64,000 bases of DNA from Atherinomorus stipes (GCA_023101725.1 JALJCO010003012.1:1419001-1483000); one strand, 5' to 3'. Shown: positions 1-12,059, numbered from the stretch's first letter. The notes: a model not told the origin generated them from the letters alone. Made by a program: numbers and translations.

Positions 1-250
1 GAAGAAGATGGTCGCGGTAAATTCAAACACTGTAAGCAATTGTTATGGATTCTTCTGCCATCAGCAAATGATCCAGATCAACTGAAAGACACTAAAAAGT
101 GTAACTATGAAGAAAAAGCTTAGTAAACAACGTTAAAGCTTCAGTTTGTGCACGCTCCCGTGACGGCTTGGCTCGTGGCTGCAGTTACCTGAAGCGCCAG
201 TCGCAGCAGTCGCGAGTTTCGTTTCTTAATCTTGCCTATAGTCCCTTTAA
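1..250 (+). mobile_element. TTAA-ended inverted-repeat element, family A, copy 1 (left part cut by window edge)
   Basis: The stretch is near-identical to 54028-54269, where the whole element is present. This copy lacks its left end because the window starts inside it. The right terminus reads CTTGCCTATAGTCCCTTTAA, a slightly mutated form of the terminal repeat of copy 2. It has no coding capacity, so it is non-autonomous. Confidence 0.85.
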
Positions 251-1585
251 TTTAAAATCCTGTAGATTTATTAAAGATTTAGAATTTGAACACCGTTCCC
301 TGAAATAATCTGCAAAATTGCAATATTACAAAAAACAACAACAAAACAAACAAACAACAACAACAAAAAAAATCTTTTTTTTCCCTCTCTTTTTTTTGTG
401 GTGAACATCACCAGCCACATTAATCCTCAGCTTGTGTTACTCAACAGCAACATGACTTGGAACAAATGCCACACAAGGTTCTTCTCAAATCCTCCAGCTG
501 CCTCTCTTCACAGATAGCAGCTCTTAAGAACACTTCTCTGTTGTGATAAGGCTGTCAGTGTGGATGTGTGTGTGTGCATATATGCTCAGCAAGCAAACAC
601 ACACCCACAGTTTGATTTTACATAAGAGGATACACAAAGCACTCGCTCAGCAGTGACGTTACTGTTTCTATACACAGTTTGGTGTCTTTTATGTGAAAAC
701 TCATTCTGACATATGTACATACACACTAACATGGACACACATAAACTTAACTGCTAAGCAGTTTTAAATGTTCCAAGATTAAAGCAAAAGTGCTCAACAT
801 CTTTGATCATTTCGACCCTGCGGAGTGCAAGAATGGAATAAATCGCCAGCTAGACTCAGACTGCTGTCCTATCAACAAAAACTCTCTTTGCGAACATGTC
901 TGATTAACCCCTGTTGCACACACTCTATAAACACACTCCTGAGTGAAGGATGAGGCAGAAGTCTTGCTTGAATTAGAGAGGGACCTTTCAGTTTCATGCT
1001 CTTAAGTTTGAAATTGAACAAATTGAACGAAACTAATTAAAAGGCGAGACTGCTCTAAATTTGGATATGAAGTCCAATCTTTATTTGGGCTAATTCTAAC
1101 AGCATAGTGATACCATATAGTCACATTTAAAAATCCATTCATGACTCATAAGTTTAACTTAAGACAAGAGGTTACGAGCACTGGGTATTATGCAGAACTC
1201 AGAGAGCTGGCACTGAAGAATGGCAATGAGTTACTGCTTCTTGAGCACCATGACAATATGCAAAAGGGTCAAATGTCACATTCTGTGACAGAACTGCTAA
1301 GAGTTGGGAGGGAATCTATGTCACCTTTAAGGAGAATTTCATTCCCATGTTTTCCAGGTGTTGTTATAGTCAGCCATGTCTCATGAAACAGCAACGTTTT
1401 TTTGTTTTATTTTATTTTGGTTGTAAGTGAAATTGAGATGAGGCAACAGGGTACCGTCAAGTAAGGCAAGGACAGTGTATTATGGGAGGGAATTAAAAAG
1501 AGGCAATTTTATTCAAAGGAATAGTGGGCTATGGAAGGGCCTCAGATCAGACTTTTCTCATAAGCCATATATGATGTCCTCATAT
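251..1585. other. Intronic DNA, no feature recognised
   Basis: It holds an A-rich stretch near 325-400 and short TG/AC-rich patches near 565-605. I see no coding signature or transposon end. Confidence 0.5.
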
Positions 1586-1589
1586 CTCC

Positions 1590-2330
1590 ATCCGCCAATG
1601 GCACTGTGTGTCTCATTTGCTTGTCTTCAACAAACCCGAAGCATATCTTGGTTGGTTGCAAGCGAGGCCTAATGTGAGGCAGCCACACTTCACAGCATAA
1701 CCAGGATTGAAGGAACCGTTCTGAAATGCTGACGATCAAATGGACTCAAATCAATGCCTCATCTCTCGCATCATCCTATCCTGTACCTGCAAAAGAATCC
1801 ATCCATGAAATTGGACAGGAAACTGGGGATTTTTCAATATCACTCTTTGGTCAGATGAGGGGGCAGGATATTGGAGATTATCGACAGGTCAGACTCAGAA
1901 ACTCAACTTTCTAGCTGAGATTGTCTCCATTAATCTTAGACCAGATCTTGTGCTTTGGTCATCTTCAATCCCCACTCCCTACATCATAGAACTCACAGTG
2001 CCCTGAAAAGGTGCAGTGGAGAAGGCATTTGAGCACAGGGGCCTAGAGTATACTGAGTTAGCAGCTTAAGATGAACACTACCGATGGAAAAACCAAGGTT
2101 CTACTGGGAAAACCAAAGTTTTCCCAGTAGAAGTAGGTTGCAGGTGCTTACGAGACTGTTCAAAGACATGCGAATTCAAGGCTAAGCTATTAGGCCTTTC
2201 TCAAGTGTAGCTGAGAAAGGAAAGAAGGAAAGATAACTCCGGGGCCCCAAGTTGCTATCAGTAGCCTATAGGGGTTAAAAGCAGAAGAGGACACACCTGG
2301 GGCACCAGGTGTTGCTGCTAAGCGCTCTGG
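1590..2330 (+). mobile_element. Decayed R2-like non-LTR retrotransposon: CCHC knuckle plus restriction-like endonuclease domain
   Basis: Translating across several frameshifts and stops gives, in order, a knuckle of the form CLICxxxxNPKHILVGC (about 1608-1665), a short linker, then NLRPDLVLWSSS (about 1931-1970) followed by YIIELTVP (about 1981-2006), and finally PVEVGCR near 2125-2145. This order is that of R2-type retrotransposon C-termini: a CCHC knuckle, then a PD-(D/E)xK-like endonuclease with an RPD...ELTVPWE core. The tryptophan after TVP is a stop codon here. The reverse transcriptase part is absent or unrecognisable upstream. At least three frame changes make it a dead copy. The assignment to an R2-like clade is from memory of fish sequences. 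Confidence 0.65.
2099..2132. repeat. Perfect 15-bp hairpin with 4-nt loop
   Basis: TTCTACTGGGAAAAC at 2099-2113 is exactly complementary to 2118-2132, separated by CAAA. It sits inside the decayed R2-like relic, next to an imperfect direct duplication of AAAACCAAGGTT. Confidence 0.9.
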
Positions 2331-2789
2331 AATGGTGAAGGCCAGTGAAGATACCAGTGAAGGAGGGTAACCATTCTATGACTCCAATGAAGCATTTGAC
2401 CTCCTCAGTTGCCCTCACAGTGGGCACACCACTACTGTACTTCTACTTAAGCCTTGTATTTTAAGAGATTCATAGGAGTTGATACACCATCTAATCCTGA
2501 AGCCAAACAAATTGCACTCTGCATAGTGCGAAGGGGCGCCCATTACTTTCCCCCTTCGTCAACCAGAGTCAGTCTACTGTAACTGCATGAAAAGACATAC
2601 AGTATGAAAGGTTCAAATTGCATAACTGACATGGTAAATGTATGTAGAGCAAAAGCATTCTGGTGCATGTTAATACAGTGCCAAAGAGGAAAGAACAGAA
2701 AGGATATTGGAGAAACTGGATGATTGTTGAGACTGCCCATTAACTGGTAATGGACAAAGTGGCCATTTCCAAAAATCTTGGATTCAATT

Positions 2790-3260
2790 GTTGAACAGCA
2801 AGAGAGATTATCAACAAATGAACATCCATGACAGCTGCCAATCTTTCCAGGGTTGGAGATCCCAGAAAGTTCACTCCAAGGTCAGACTGTGTGCAGTGCT
2901 AGGAAAATGTGCAAAAACCCTCAAGCAACATCTCTGACTCCAGAGGCTTCAATAAGCATATTAAATGTGAAAGGTCATGACAGTCAATGAAAAAGAGTAT
3001 GGTTTGTTTGGAAAGACTGTCAAGAAAAATCAGCTCTCTCTAAGGAGACTATGGCAATGCAGTTTGCTTTGGGTCAGGGTACAAATGTTTGAACAATAAC
3101 AAAAAATAAATTTGGTTAAGAACAAACAAACAAAACAAAAACAGCATTCAAATTCCACTCACATCTGGAGCAAGGTTGATGATTTGGGCATCTTCAGCAG
3201 ATGCTGGACACCTTGCAAACATTGTGTCACCCATTAACTTCTCTGTATTTATGTGTCCCA
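2790..3260 (+). pseudogene. Tc1-like transposase relic (first family)
   Basis: The plus strand preserves pieces of a fish Tc1-like transposase. A DNA-binding segment GWRSQKVHSKVRLC (about 2852-2895) corresponds to a GRPRKF-type linker, a segment around GLFGKTVKKNQLSL lies near 3002-3045, and VMIWASSADAGHLA near 3177-3225 corresponds to the VMIWACF block of the catalytic core. The middle of the catalytic domain has been deleted between about 3090 and 3150, and there are multiple stops and frameshifts. No clear terminal repeats were found. It is distinct from the Tc1 copies at 7.3, 32.6 and 56.9 kb. Confidence 0.6.
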
Positions 3261-3749
3261 AACTGCATCATGTGAGAACAATGGGGCATTTTTTTCTTCC
3301 ACAATAGCACAAGACTGATGACATCAAGAAAAAAAAGAAGACCTTAACTAAAGTAAATGAGATTAATCTAAAAACCACAATGAAAAAAAAAAGATATTAC
3401 AAGTTGAACTGGAGATGAAGATGACAAAGAAATGCAAATATCTCAAAACATTGCACGCATCTTAAACAAATATTTAAAAAGAAAAATCATTGTAGATGTC
3501 TTTGGCATTTTTTTCATAAATCGCAGAATATGCTCATTTAAAGAATGCTGTCATTTGCTCATGACATGCAAATGTTTCAAATGCAAATATATACTACAAG
3601 TAAGGAGGAGGAGGGGGGGTAAATGCTACATTTGGATTACTGTTCTGTAAGATCTGATAATCACCGTTTTTTCAGATCATTCTGCAAAACAGCTGGTGCA
3701 ATAATGATAATGCATCATATCATTTCGATCTGAATGAAAGTGTCATCCT

Positions 3750-3922
3750 AAAGGTACAAATATGTTTTCCAAGGCTAAATTTCCCAGAAAGCAGGCACAT
3801 TTGGGCTTAATCTGGGCCACTTTTGGCATTCGTGGCTCAGCCATGGCATTGGGGGTTGTTGTGTGGGCCAGATGTGGTCCATATATGAGAAACTGGCCAA
3901 GAAATAGATTACAGTTATACCT

Positions 3923-3957
<35 letters not shown>

Positions 3958-4075
3958 CACATGTACTGGTCATCCACACTTGCATAGCGTCAATGCCAAA
4001 AGTCAAGGCCAAATATGGGCCTAACAAAACTGTGGATGGGGACTATTTTGGGGGCCAAACAATTCATGCTATCTG
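3750..4075. repeat. Degenerate GGCCA/TGGCC-rich low-complexity tract
   Basis: Words such as GGGCCA, TTTGGC, GTGGCTC and GGCCAGATGTGG recur irregularly on both sides of a G homopolymer. It looks like an old short-period tandem repeat. The open frames across it (up to 104 codons) only arise from the G/C run and the repeat bias. Confidence 0.45.
3925..3956. repeat. G32 homopolymer
   Basis: Thirty-two consecutive G residues follow ACCTTT and precede TCACATG. Runs this long are rare and are prone to length error in assembly. Confidence 0.95.
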
Positions 4076-4079
4076 AAGA

Positions 4080-5777
4080 CCTGCACTCTGGGAGGTTTAA
4101 GTTAAACCACAACTTAATCTCAGAGAAGCTTTGATCTTCTTCCAGGAAATTGGCTTACTGTAGCTTTTTCAGGACTATGCAAAGTGTCAGAATATTTTCA
4201 CCATAATAAAGAAGATGTAAGTCTATATTTAAAGGACATTTAAATCTAGAATAGCCTAAATCTGTCTGAGAAACCACCCCTGAGCATCTCAAACCTTGCT
4301 CACTAATACGTTGCACGAAAGAGGTGCAAAAGAGGTGTCCTTGATTACCAGTCACTTTGTGTTATGTTCAGCTGAAATGAATCTCCCAAACAGAAGTAGC
4401 TCAGTGCTGTTTGTTTACTTACAACAAGTCTGTATCACAGAAACAGTGTTGTTGGCTACAGCAGCGTGTTCCAAGACACTGCTTTTCTCAGACTATTTAG
4501 CTTCTGCGACTTTTTCATTTGCCAGCTCAGAGATGCGTCAGTGGTGGATCAATTTCAACTCCGACTCCAAAAGACATTGTGTCCGATAATTTATTCAATT
4601 TGCACTGGTTTATCAGGAAATTTAATTATGAATGCAGTTCAAATATTCACCAAAAATCTGTTAAAATAATGTTAAATAGTGATACTCTAGTTTTAGTCTG
4701 TTCCCATGAAGAATTTAAATTTCCAGCGATTGAAAACATTAGTTAAGTTTGAGGTAACTCATAAATGAATTACTTAATATCTATGGTAGAATAAAGAACT
4801 CTGTCCCACAAAAAGTCTTATTTTATGAGTTGTGCAGATCCATCAACAGACATTATGTAAAGGCTTTATAAGATTAGCTGATTCCTTTTATAGAGAAAAT
4901 GTTGGACAAAATTCTGCCTGTTCACTTTTAGATACAGAGTTTGTTGAGGAACAAATTCATAATTTTTTGTAGACATGTCTGTTATGTATATATATGTGCG
5001 AACCTACCCACTGATGGTTGTCATACTGTATCCACATTTTGCACTTCATCATCATCAGGTTGAGTGTATGACAATGCAACGGCAATCTGTCACTCAGAGT
5101 AAAAAGCTTTTATGTGACGCACAGGAACTGTGTAAGTGTGTGTGTGCATTCGTGAGAGAGGGAGAGAATGAGAGAGGGAGGTTAGAGATATTTGAAAATG
5201 CCTTTGTGATAGGAGTGGGTGAAATGACATTGAAATGAAACAATGAAATCACACTCACTCAGACTTTTACAAAAAAAAAAGTGTGAAAATACACTGAAGC
5301 TAAAAAGCAAAATCTGTTTTTGTTTATGTGGATGAATAATACAACCCATCTTCTTTCACCACATTGTGTGTGTATATATATGAGTGTGTGCAAGCTCTGA
5401 TACTCTTTTCAAAAAGCAACCCATTGTGCTTGCAACAAGGCTGAGGACAAACTTTTTGTGAACATGACAGCTGACTGACAGTTCAACAGTTGGGCTGGAA
5501 AACAATTGTCTTGTCAAAGTATGCTGAAATAACTTCCAATGCCTGAATTCTGACAGTTGCAACAAAACCCCTATTTCTACAAAAAAAAAAAAAAAAAAAA
5601 AGACAATGTACCATGGTATTGACAACTCTAATAAAGGCACTTCAAGTCTTTCCAACTTTCCCTGTACCATTTAGACTCTTTCAAACCCTATATTCATATG
5701 CAAATGTTTGACCTGAAAATATGCAAGTCTGTGCATCTCCATGTACGTGTGTCAGCAATAAAGCTTGTTACATACAG
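4080..5777. other. Intronic DNA, no feature recognised
   Basis: It holds a GAGAGAGGGA-rich patch near 5152-5185 and an A-rich run near 5581-5601. The open frames here look random, with no family signature. Confidence 0.5.
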
Positions 5778-5779
5778 TA

Positions 5780-7271
5780 CTCCGTGGGAAGCAAGAACTT
5801 TCTTCTTGTTCTCGAGGCCACAAGTACAAAATGATGTCATTTTGTTCTCTCAGACGTGATCGAGGACGGCTTGTGGCTTGACCCCTCGGCCGAGCAGAAC
5901 TTTGTCCTTGTAGGGCTCCAAGGAGTATTGTGTGATTGGTCAGATATTTGAACCGGAAGAGGTTAACGCAGAGAAGCTTGAAGCAGAGTTGTCACTTCCG
6001 CATTTTTGCAGATGTGAGGTTGAACGGGTAGTTTTAATAAACAGCAGATCGAGGTGATGAAAAAGTGTGAAAATGTATAAAACACACGTGGCATTCAAGT
6101 TTATTGTAAATGTACATTGTAAAATGTATCATTGGTTATTAAGACACACAACAGAACTTTTGCAGTTTTTTCAGTGACGCACCCCTATCGACGGCTAAAC
6201 TAGCATCCATCTTGCATCTTACCTGTATTGTGAGCTCCCTCCAGTCAGTAAATGACAGTCTTATCTTGACTCTTGTTCCGTCCCTTTCTCTCTTTCTCCA
6301 GTAATGTTTCCTTGCGTTTCTTTGCTGAATCCTCCATGATGTGCGTTCAAAACACCCGCTGTGTTCATATCTGGTTCATATCTGTTTGCTAGTAAGTGAC
6401 GCAGTGTGAAACCAATCGTCAGCTGCAAAGTCACAGCTGCGTCCCGGATGCAAAACTTACATAGAGCAGTTTCTGAGCCCCGGGACGCCTCTGGGCAATG
6501 GTGGCTTGAAAATGCACATAATGAATGTTGGTGTGTCATCAAAACGAGTAAGAAACGCATATTTTTAAGGTCTAAAATTTATGTTGTGTATTTTAATAGA
6601 ATATATAGCAGATATAACTTAGTTTTTGTAAGAACTTTAGAGAGCTAGTTAACCTACTTTAGTTATGTTGAATCACTGTAATTAAATTGAGTATAGAGAA
6701 ATTAGTGATGACGAGGAAGCAGGTTTCCCACAATGCATTTATGTTTTCACCTATACTGTATATCCAGCAGCTACTGCACTGTGACAAATGTCTGTGGTGT
6801 GACATTAGTTTTAGCTACCCCCCAAATAAGTACCTGCTAAAAAGTACGAACAGTTTTGAGTTCATCAATTACTTTAAGTACGATGAACTAGAAATCATCT
6901 TGCTGGTACAATTAAGTTTGTGTGAAGCATCTCATCTAATTTATGTGAAATTAATCACATTATGTTTCCTCCAAAACCTTATTCACTTACAGCTTAATCA
7001 GATTTATCACGTTCAAAAAAATTCTACAAACTTAAACCATTCTAACTGATTCTACTTAGTCACTCCCATTATTAAAAATGTAATTTAAAGCAGCAAGGCA
7101 GCAAGTTTGCGTAATCTTTTTAAATAAAGCCAACTAGTTAGAATTTACAGTGTATAATCACCATGTAAAGCGTAAAGCAGAGCGTCTTGTGGAGATGACT
7201 TGACAAAAATGAACTTTTACCTTGTTCTTACAACCTCAAGGGCAAGAACAAAGTTCTTGCTTCTCACTGAG
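5780..7271. mobile_element. 1.5-kb inverted-repeat DNA element flanked by TA
   Basis: The left end CTCCGTGGGAAGCAAGAAC and the inverted right end CTCAGTGAGAAGCAAGAAC pair for about 45-50 bp with mismatches. Both ends are flanked by TA (5778-5779 and 7272-7273), consistent with a TA target duplication. The interior shows no recognisable transposase. Superfamily is not assigned; a TA duplication fits Tc1/mariner-like insertion but the termini do not look like known Tc1 ends. Confidence 0.7.
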
Positions 7272-7312
7272 TATTTAACAAGTTTAACTGTGTGTGTATA
7301 TGTAAATATGTG

Positions 7313-8087
7313 TATACTGCCTGGCCAAAAAAAGTCACCACCTGGATTTAACTAAGCAAATAGGTGCAAGCCTCCTGTTGGGCAGTTAATGCTGATAATA
7401 ATCTTTCAGCTGGCAACAAATTATTTAACCTCAACTGGTGCAATGAGTTACTTTTCATTTCCTAAACAACCATGTTGAAGGACACATCCCGTGGTCGTGG
7501 AAAAGATGTAAGTCTGTCCGAGAGGGGTCAAATCATTGGCATGAATCAAGCAGAGAAAACACCCAAGAAGACTGAAGAAACTACTAAAATTGGGTTTAGA
7601 ACTGTCCAACGCATTATTAAAAACTGGAAGGATAGTGGAGACCCATCGTCTTCCAGAAAGAAATGTGGCTGGGAAAAAGTCCTGAATGATCATGATCAGC
7701 AATCACCTAATTGTTTGGTGAGATCAAATTGAAGAAAAACAACAGTAGAACTCAGGGCTATGTTTGATAGTGAAAGTGAGAGCATCTCCTCACAATCCAT
7801 GCGAAGGGTTTACCCTGTTGCAGAGTGATGTGTGCATTGACCCCATTGAGAATCTTTGGGATGTGCTAGAAAAGGCTGTGCGCTGCAGTCATACTCTACC
7901 ATCATTAATACAAGATTTTGGTGAAAAATTAATGCAACACTGGATTAAAATAAATCTTGTGACTTTGTAGAAGCCTATCAAAACAATACCACAGCAAATG
8001 CATGTCGTGATCAGAGCTAAAGCCCAAAATATTAGAGTGTATGACCTTTTTTTTCAATGGCGACTTTTTTTTGGGCCGGGTAGTGTA
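7313..8087 (+). mobile_element. Internally deleted Tc1/mariner element with terminal repeats and TA duplication
   Basis: The left terminus TACTGCCTGGCCAAAAAAAG and the inverted right terminus CACTACCCGGCCCAAAAAAA pair for about 28 bp, each flanked by TA (7313-7314, 8086-8087). At 771 bp it is about half the usual 1.3-1.6 kb length, because the centre of the transposase gene is missing. It inserted only about 40 bp from the right end of the 5780-7271 element. Confidence 0.85.
7472..7970 (+). pseudogene. Tc1/mariner transposase remnant (N- and C-terminal parts only)
   Basis: The N-terminal part begins MLKDTSRGRGKDVSLSERGQ and keeps the helix-turn-helix region with a VQRIIKNWKDSG recognition segment (7472-7720). 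The C-terminal part resumes near 7830 with DPIENLWDVLEKAV, the block that follows the third catalytic acidic residue, and ends near LVTL at 7970. The catalytic core between the two is deleted and a stop lies at 7730, so no active enzyme is possible. Confidence 0.85.
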
Positions 8088-11000
8088 CGCATGTGTGCAA
8101 AAGTATCTATGTCTTTGAATGATTCCCACTTCGATCTAGTATAACTGTGGACTTTGGTAAAGGGATAAAAAAAAATGTCATGCAGTCTTATGCTCATCTC
8201 ACTTTTCAGGCATGCACATGAATGACACAAGGACAAGTACAATCAAAAAGAAATATTAACCAATAAAACAGGTAGCACGGACAAATCACCCCTGTTCTAT
8301 ACACCCACAAATGCATGTCTGCAACTTTCTGAAAATGCTACATTATTTCCAACCACTGTCGAAGGATAGCATAACAATATACTGTTCAATTTTATGTTTA
8401 CTGTTAAGACTTGCATTCCGCAATCTGAACTGTTCAGTAACATACATCCCCAATTGCTCTTGTGCAGTGTGTGTGTTAATGCACATGCACAAAAAGTGGA
8501 TTTAACTGATGCAACACAGGAACATTTGCTGTGTGAGACTAAATCACCCTACTATTATAATGAAAATGATAGGTGGACTCTTGGCTTTTAGCACCAGCAT
8601 AGTTAATGACAACATACCTCCATGCATAATTCACCAGGGATGGGTGGCCTGACACTGAGTGTGCCCTGTGTTATTGTGCTCCACACACAGGGATTGTCTA
8701 ATATTTTTACTCATCTAACAAGGCTCACTGTTGCAAGACTGTTATGGTGTGTTGCATAACTAGGTATTAAAAGTTTTGCTGCTGTTAACATGAAATAAAA
8801 ATTTAACTTTGGGAAAATAGTTTAACAATAAAACAACTGCACTAAAGTTAGCATATGAGCTACAGTCAGATTAAAATAAATGCAGTCATATTAAGAATAA
8901 TGAGACTTTCCTACTCCCATTGGTATCATTAAACTAAAGCATTTTAACATCTTCTTTACAAGTGGTAATTAAGTCCTTTTTATCATTAAAGCATTGTATA
9001 AAAAGCTGGGCTGTATAAGTTTGTTCATCCTAATTTTCAACACATTTTCCACCATGGGCCATGTGGAGATCTACAGTAGGAGACTTCTGCTTATTAACAA
9101 CAAGTAACTTGTTTAAACAGAGCTTTTTAAATGCTGTTGTACAGGCCACATTAAATCCTTTAAATATTTTCCTGCGTATTCCCTCTGGTAGTGTTTATAT
9201 CATCAGTGCTCTGAGAGGTACAATGTATTCAGATCCTGTCCAGTAACTACCAGCATCTCCCAGGGGACAATATAAAGTGATGACATTATTAGTATTCTAC
9301 AGGCTGGTTTCAACACAGTTTCTGATAATGATGACACTGAGATAATTAGATGAGTGTATTTTACTATCCAAGTTGTTGCTCTTAGTTTCACAGCCTCCAT
9401 GTGAGACAGCAGTCAGTTAGCATATGTTTGCGTGAAGGAAAACTGAGGTATTTCCTCATCTAGCACCTCAAGTGCAGCTTTGAAAATTAATGTGTTTGCA
9501 GGGGTCATAAGGGTTGTTTTTTTTTTTGTTTGCTCTTTTTACAAGTTTACTTTCGCTCTTTTACACATACATGTATGCAGTTAATATCTCCCTAACAGCT
9601 ATCCTTACTTATGCTACTTAATCAAAGCAGAGCTCTAAATGAACACCAACCAACCCTTCAAATGTGGGTTAAAATTCAATTTCTAGAAATCTGTGTCTTT
9701 GTAATGAACAGGAGGTGCTGAACCCTGTTGAGGAGAGCCAAACAATCCACACAGGCACAGGTGGGACTTACAGTGCATTCTGGTCGTCTTGGAACTAATT
9801 TTTCCAGGTAATTTTGGCAGGAAATGACATTATAAACTCATTTTTCAGAGTTGCGAGCTTGTAATTTGCAGAGAACCCAGAGTTTTCGATTAAAGATAGC
9901 TGTGCTCAGTACCATTGCTGTTTTGATCTAACTTCTTAGTAAAATATTTTCCCTCCATTAAGCTTTTAGTGTAAACATCACAGAGTTGTTGTTATAAATA
10001 ATTTTATTCTCATGGAGATGTTTTTATTGAAAATGCAAAGTATTGTTTATTTAACACTCACACTAAAATTGGCAGTTGTCATGGTGACATTGTTAATACA
10101 TCTTTAACAATGTTGTGGATGCTCATAAATAGGCTGTTTTGGAAACGTCTATTTTTTTCCCCAAGTTGGTGCAAATGGAAAAGCAACTACCTGGTAATGA
10201 CCTCACCAACTCGTGTCTGCTTGGAATGTTTACTTGTTTGTTTACGTGCCTCTGCGTGAACAAAGGACAACTAAATGAGGAGTGAAATTTAAATGTAGTA
10301 ACTGATGTGAAGAGGGAAAACAAAAATGTGGGAATGGTTGGGCCTGAGCAACAAGGCTTCTTATGAAGAGAACATTGAGAGAAAATGATTGTTCTTTGGT
10401 ATTTTAAAGAAAAATGGCAAAAAAAAAAGTATTTACTGAATATGATCAAATGCTTTCTGTTGCATTTATAATCTGATTTATTTCCCCTGAATTTAAGTGA
10501 CAGTTTTGATTGGTTCGTAACTTTGGGAATCTACCAAACACATTGGCAGGTGATAAAATTCCTTTAGAGCCCAGTATTTTTGATCAAGTTTTTTATTCTT
10601 AACTCATTAAGAAAAATGTCCATTTTATAATCGAGAACCACAAACATATGAAATATGTGTAAATGATATAGCTTTTTAACAATGCTTTTAAATAGCTAAA
10701 TTTCCACACAAAACACATTTTCTAACAATTCTTTGAAAAAATGTCTTTGGAATGTCAATTCCAATCAGAATATCCACACAAATGATGATGGAGCTGATTA
10801 TTCAGTGTACCTCATGGGAATAACAGATTATAGAGGTAAAATATGAAAACATCTGGCTGGAACAGCAGTCATCATTTGTCAAGTCTGTTTCTGGCTCACA
10901 TTCAAAAACAGTTTGACCTCAATTAGTTTGAGTCACTGGGGATTGATAGTAAATGTAAAAACTGTTGATTACTGTGTGTGTGGTAGTGGTCTCAATCATT

Positions 11001-11160
11001 TACATGTTTTTAAAAGGAAATGTGATTTTAGAGGGGTTGTGATGTATCTAAAAGGAATCCCACCGTAATTGTAAAATCCCCTTTGATATTTCTGGCAGAT
11101 ATGTGATTGCCCAAGCCATATTTCATTTCGTGGATATCCAATTCCAGCCTTATTCTATTA
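8088..11160. other. Intronic DNA, nothing firmly recognised
   Basis: A stretch at about 9765-9880, starting with TACAGTGCATTCTGGTCGTC, resembles a dispersed fish repeat but has no second end here. Otherwise I see only AT-rich sequence and short T runs. Confidence 0.4.
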
Positions 11161-11679
11161 TGCTGGGCTCACACCAAACGATTTTCACCATCACAGACTT
11201 AAGACTGGAAGTCTTTAGTAAATCTCAGCAGTTTTACTCGAGTTGCGGCGCCCCCCCCGCAGCCTCGATCGTTAAGTTTGAGATGGTAATCTGTGCTGTT
11301 TTCCTAGTCTTGGAAGTCTTGCAATAACATCAAACATGTTTAATATTATTGCAAGTCGCAGCGACGCAACACAATCAAGCAATAGCTGGATGAGCTCTGA
11401 CACGAGCAGAAACAGATGCCGACCTCCAGAACCGTCAATACTCAGAGTTGCATAATATGTTCACCAGAACCATGGAAATGCAGAGTTGCGACATGCGTGT
11501 AAAAGCGGTCACGTGACTCACGGAGAATGCCATTTGAACCCTGCGCTGTCATATCTGACTGCAGAACACACAGCAGCAATCAGATTACAGACAGTCAACA
11601 CTAAATAAACATTAGTGCTGCACAGACATGCTGGTCACTGAATGTTCTCGGTTAGAGAGAGTAGATTAGGTTTGACATT

Positions 11680-11805
11680 TTTAGTGTTTTAGCCCACTGT
11701 TTTTAATGTTTTATCTGTTTTTAAACAGTGTCTGTGCACTTTGATAAGGTGCTTTCAAATAAAATGCATTATGATGATGACTGATTGATTGATTGATTGA
11801 CGATG
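11680..11805 (+). mobile_element. 3' tail of an L2-like LINE or SINE with (GATT)n end
   Basis: TGCACTTTGATAAGGTGCTTTCAAATAAAATGC-type sequence followed by (GATT)n is the usual 3' end layout of teleost L2-type elements. Only the tail is present, inside the spacer of the large inverted repeat. The description is limited to the tail and its tandem end. Confidence 0.55.
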
Positions 11806-11813
11806 GGAACAAA

Positions 11814-12059
11814 TTGCATGATGGAAAAAAATGCTGAAAGAATCCAGTTGTAGTCTCATAAATAGTGACCCTACAAGATTCCCAGTCTTTATAAAATCTC
11901 AGTCTGAGACTAAAAACTGTCTTTAGATGTGAGCTAGTGTGAAATGGTAGTCTTCCAGGAGTCTTTTCTAAATCTTTAAAAAGTCCTCTGATGTAAGGGA
12001 GGCATTGGGTCACTTACATGACTAACTAAATTCTATCAGCATTTTTCCCCATCATGCAA
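11814..12059. mobile_element. 246-bp MITE nested in the large inverted repeat
   Basis: The ends TTGCATGATGGAAAAAAATG and the inverted TTGCATGATGGGGAAAAATG pair for about 34 bp with few mismatches. It lies directly after the GATT tail, in the spacer between the two long arms, so it arrived after the large element. A target duplication cannot be read because the flanks are A/T runs. Confidence 0.8.

Noticed and set aside
3743..4076. Proline-rich and glycine-rich frames of 61-104 codons
   Set aside because: The proline and glycine runs are the translation of the G32 homopolymer.
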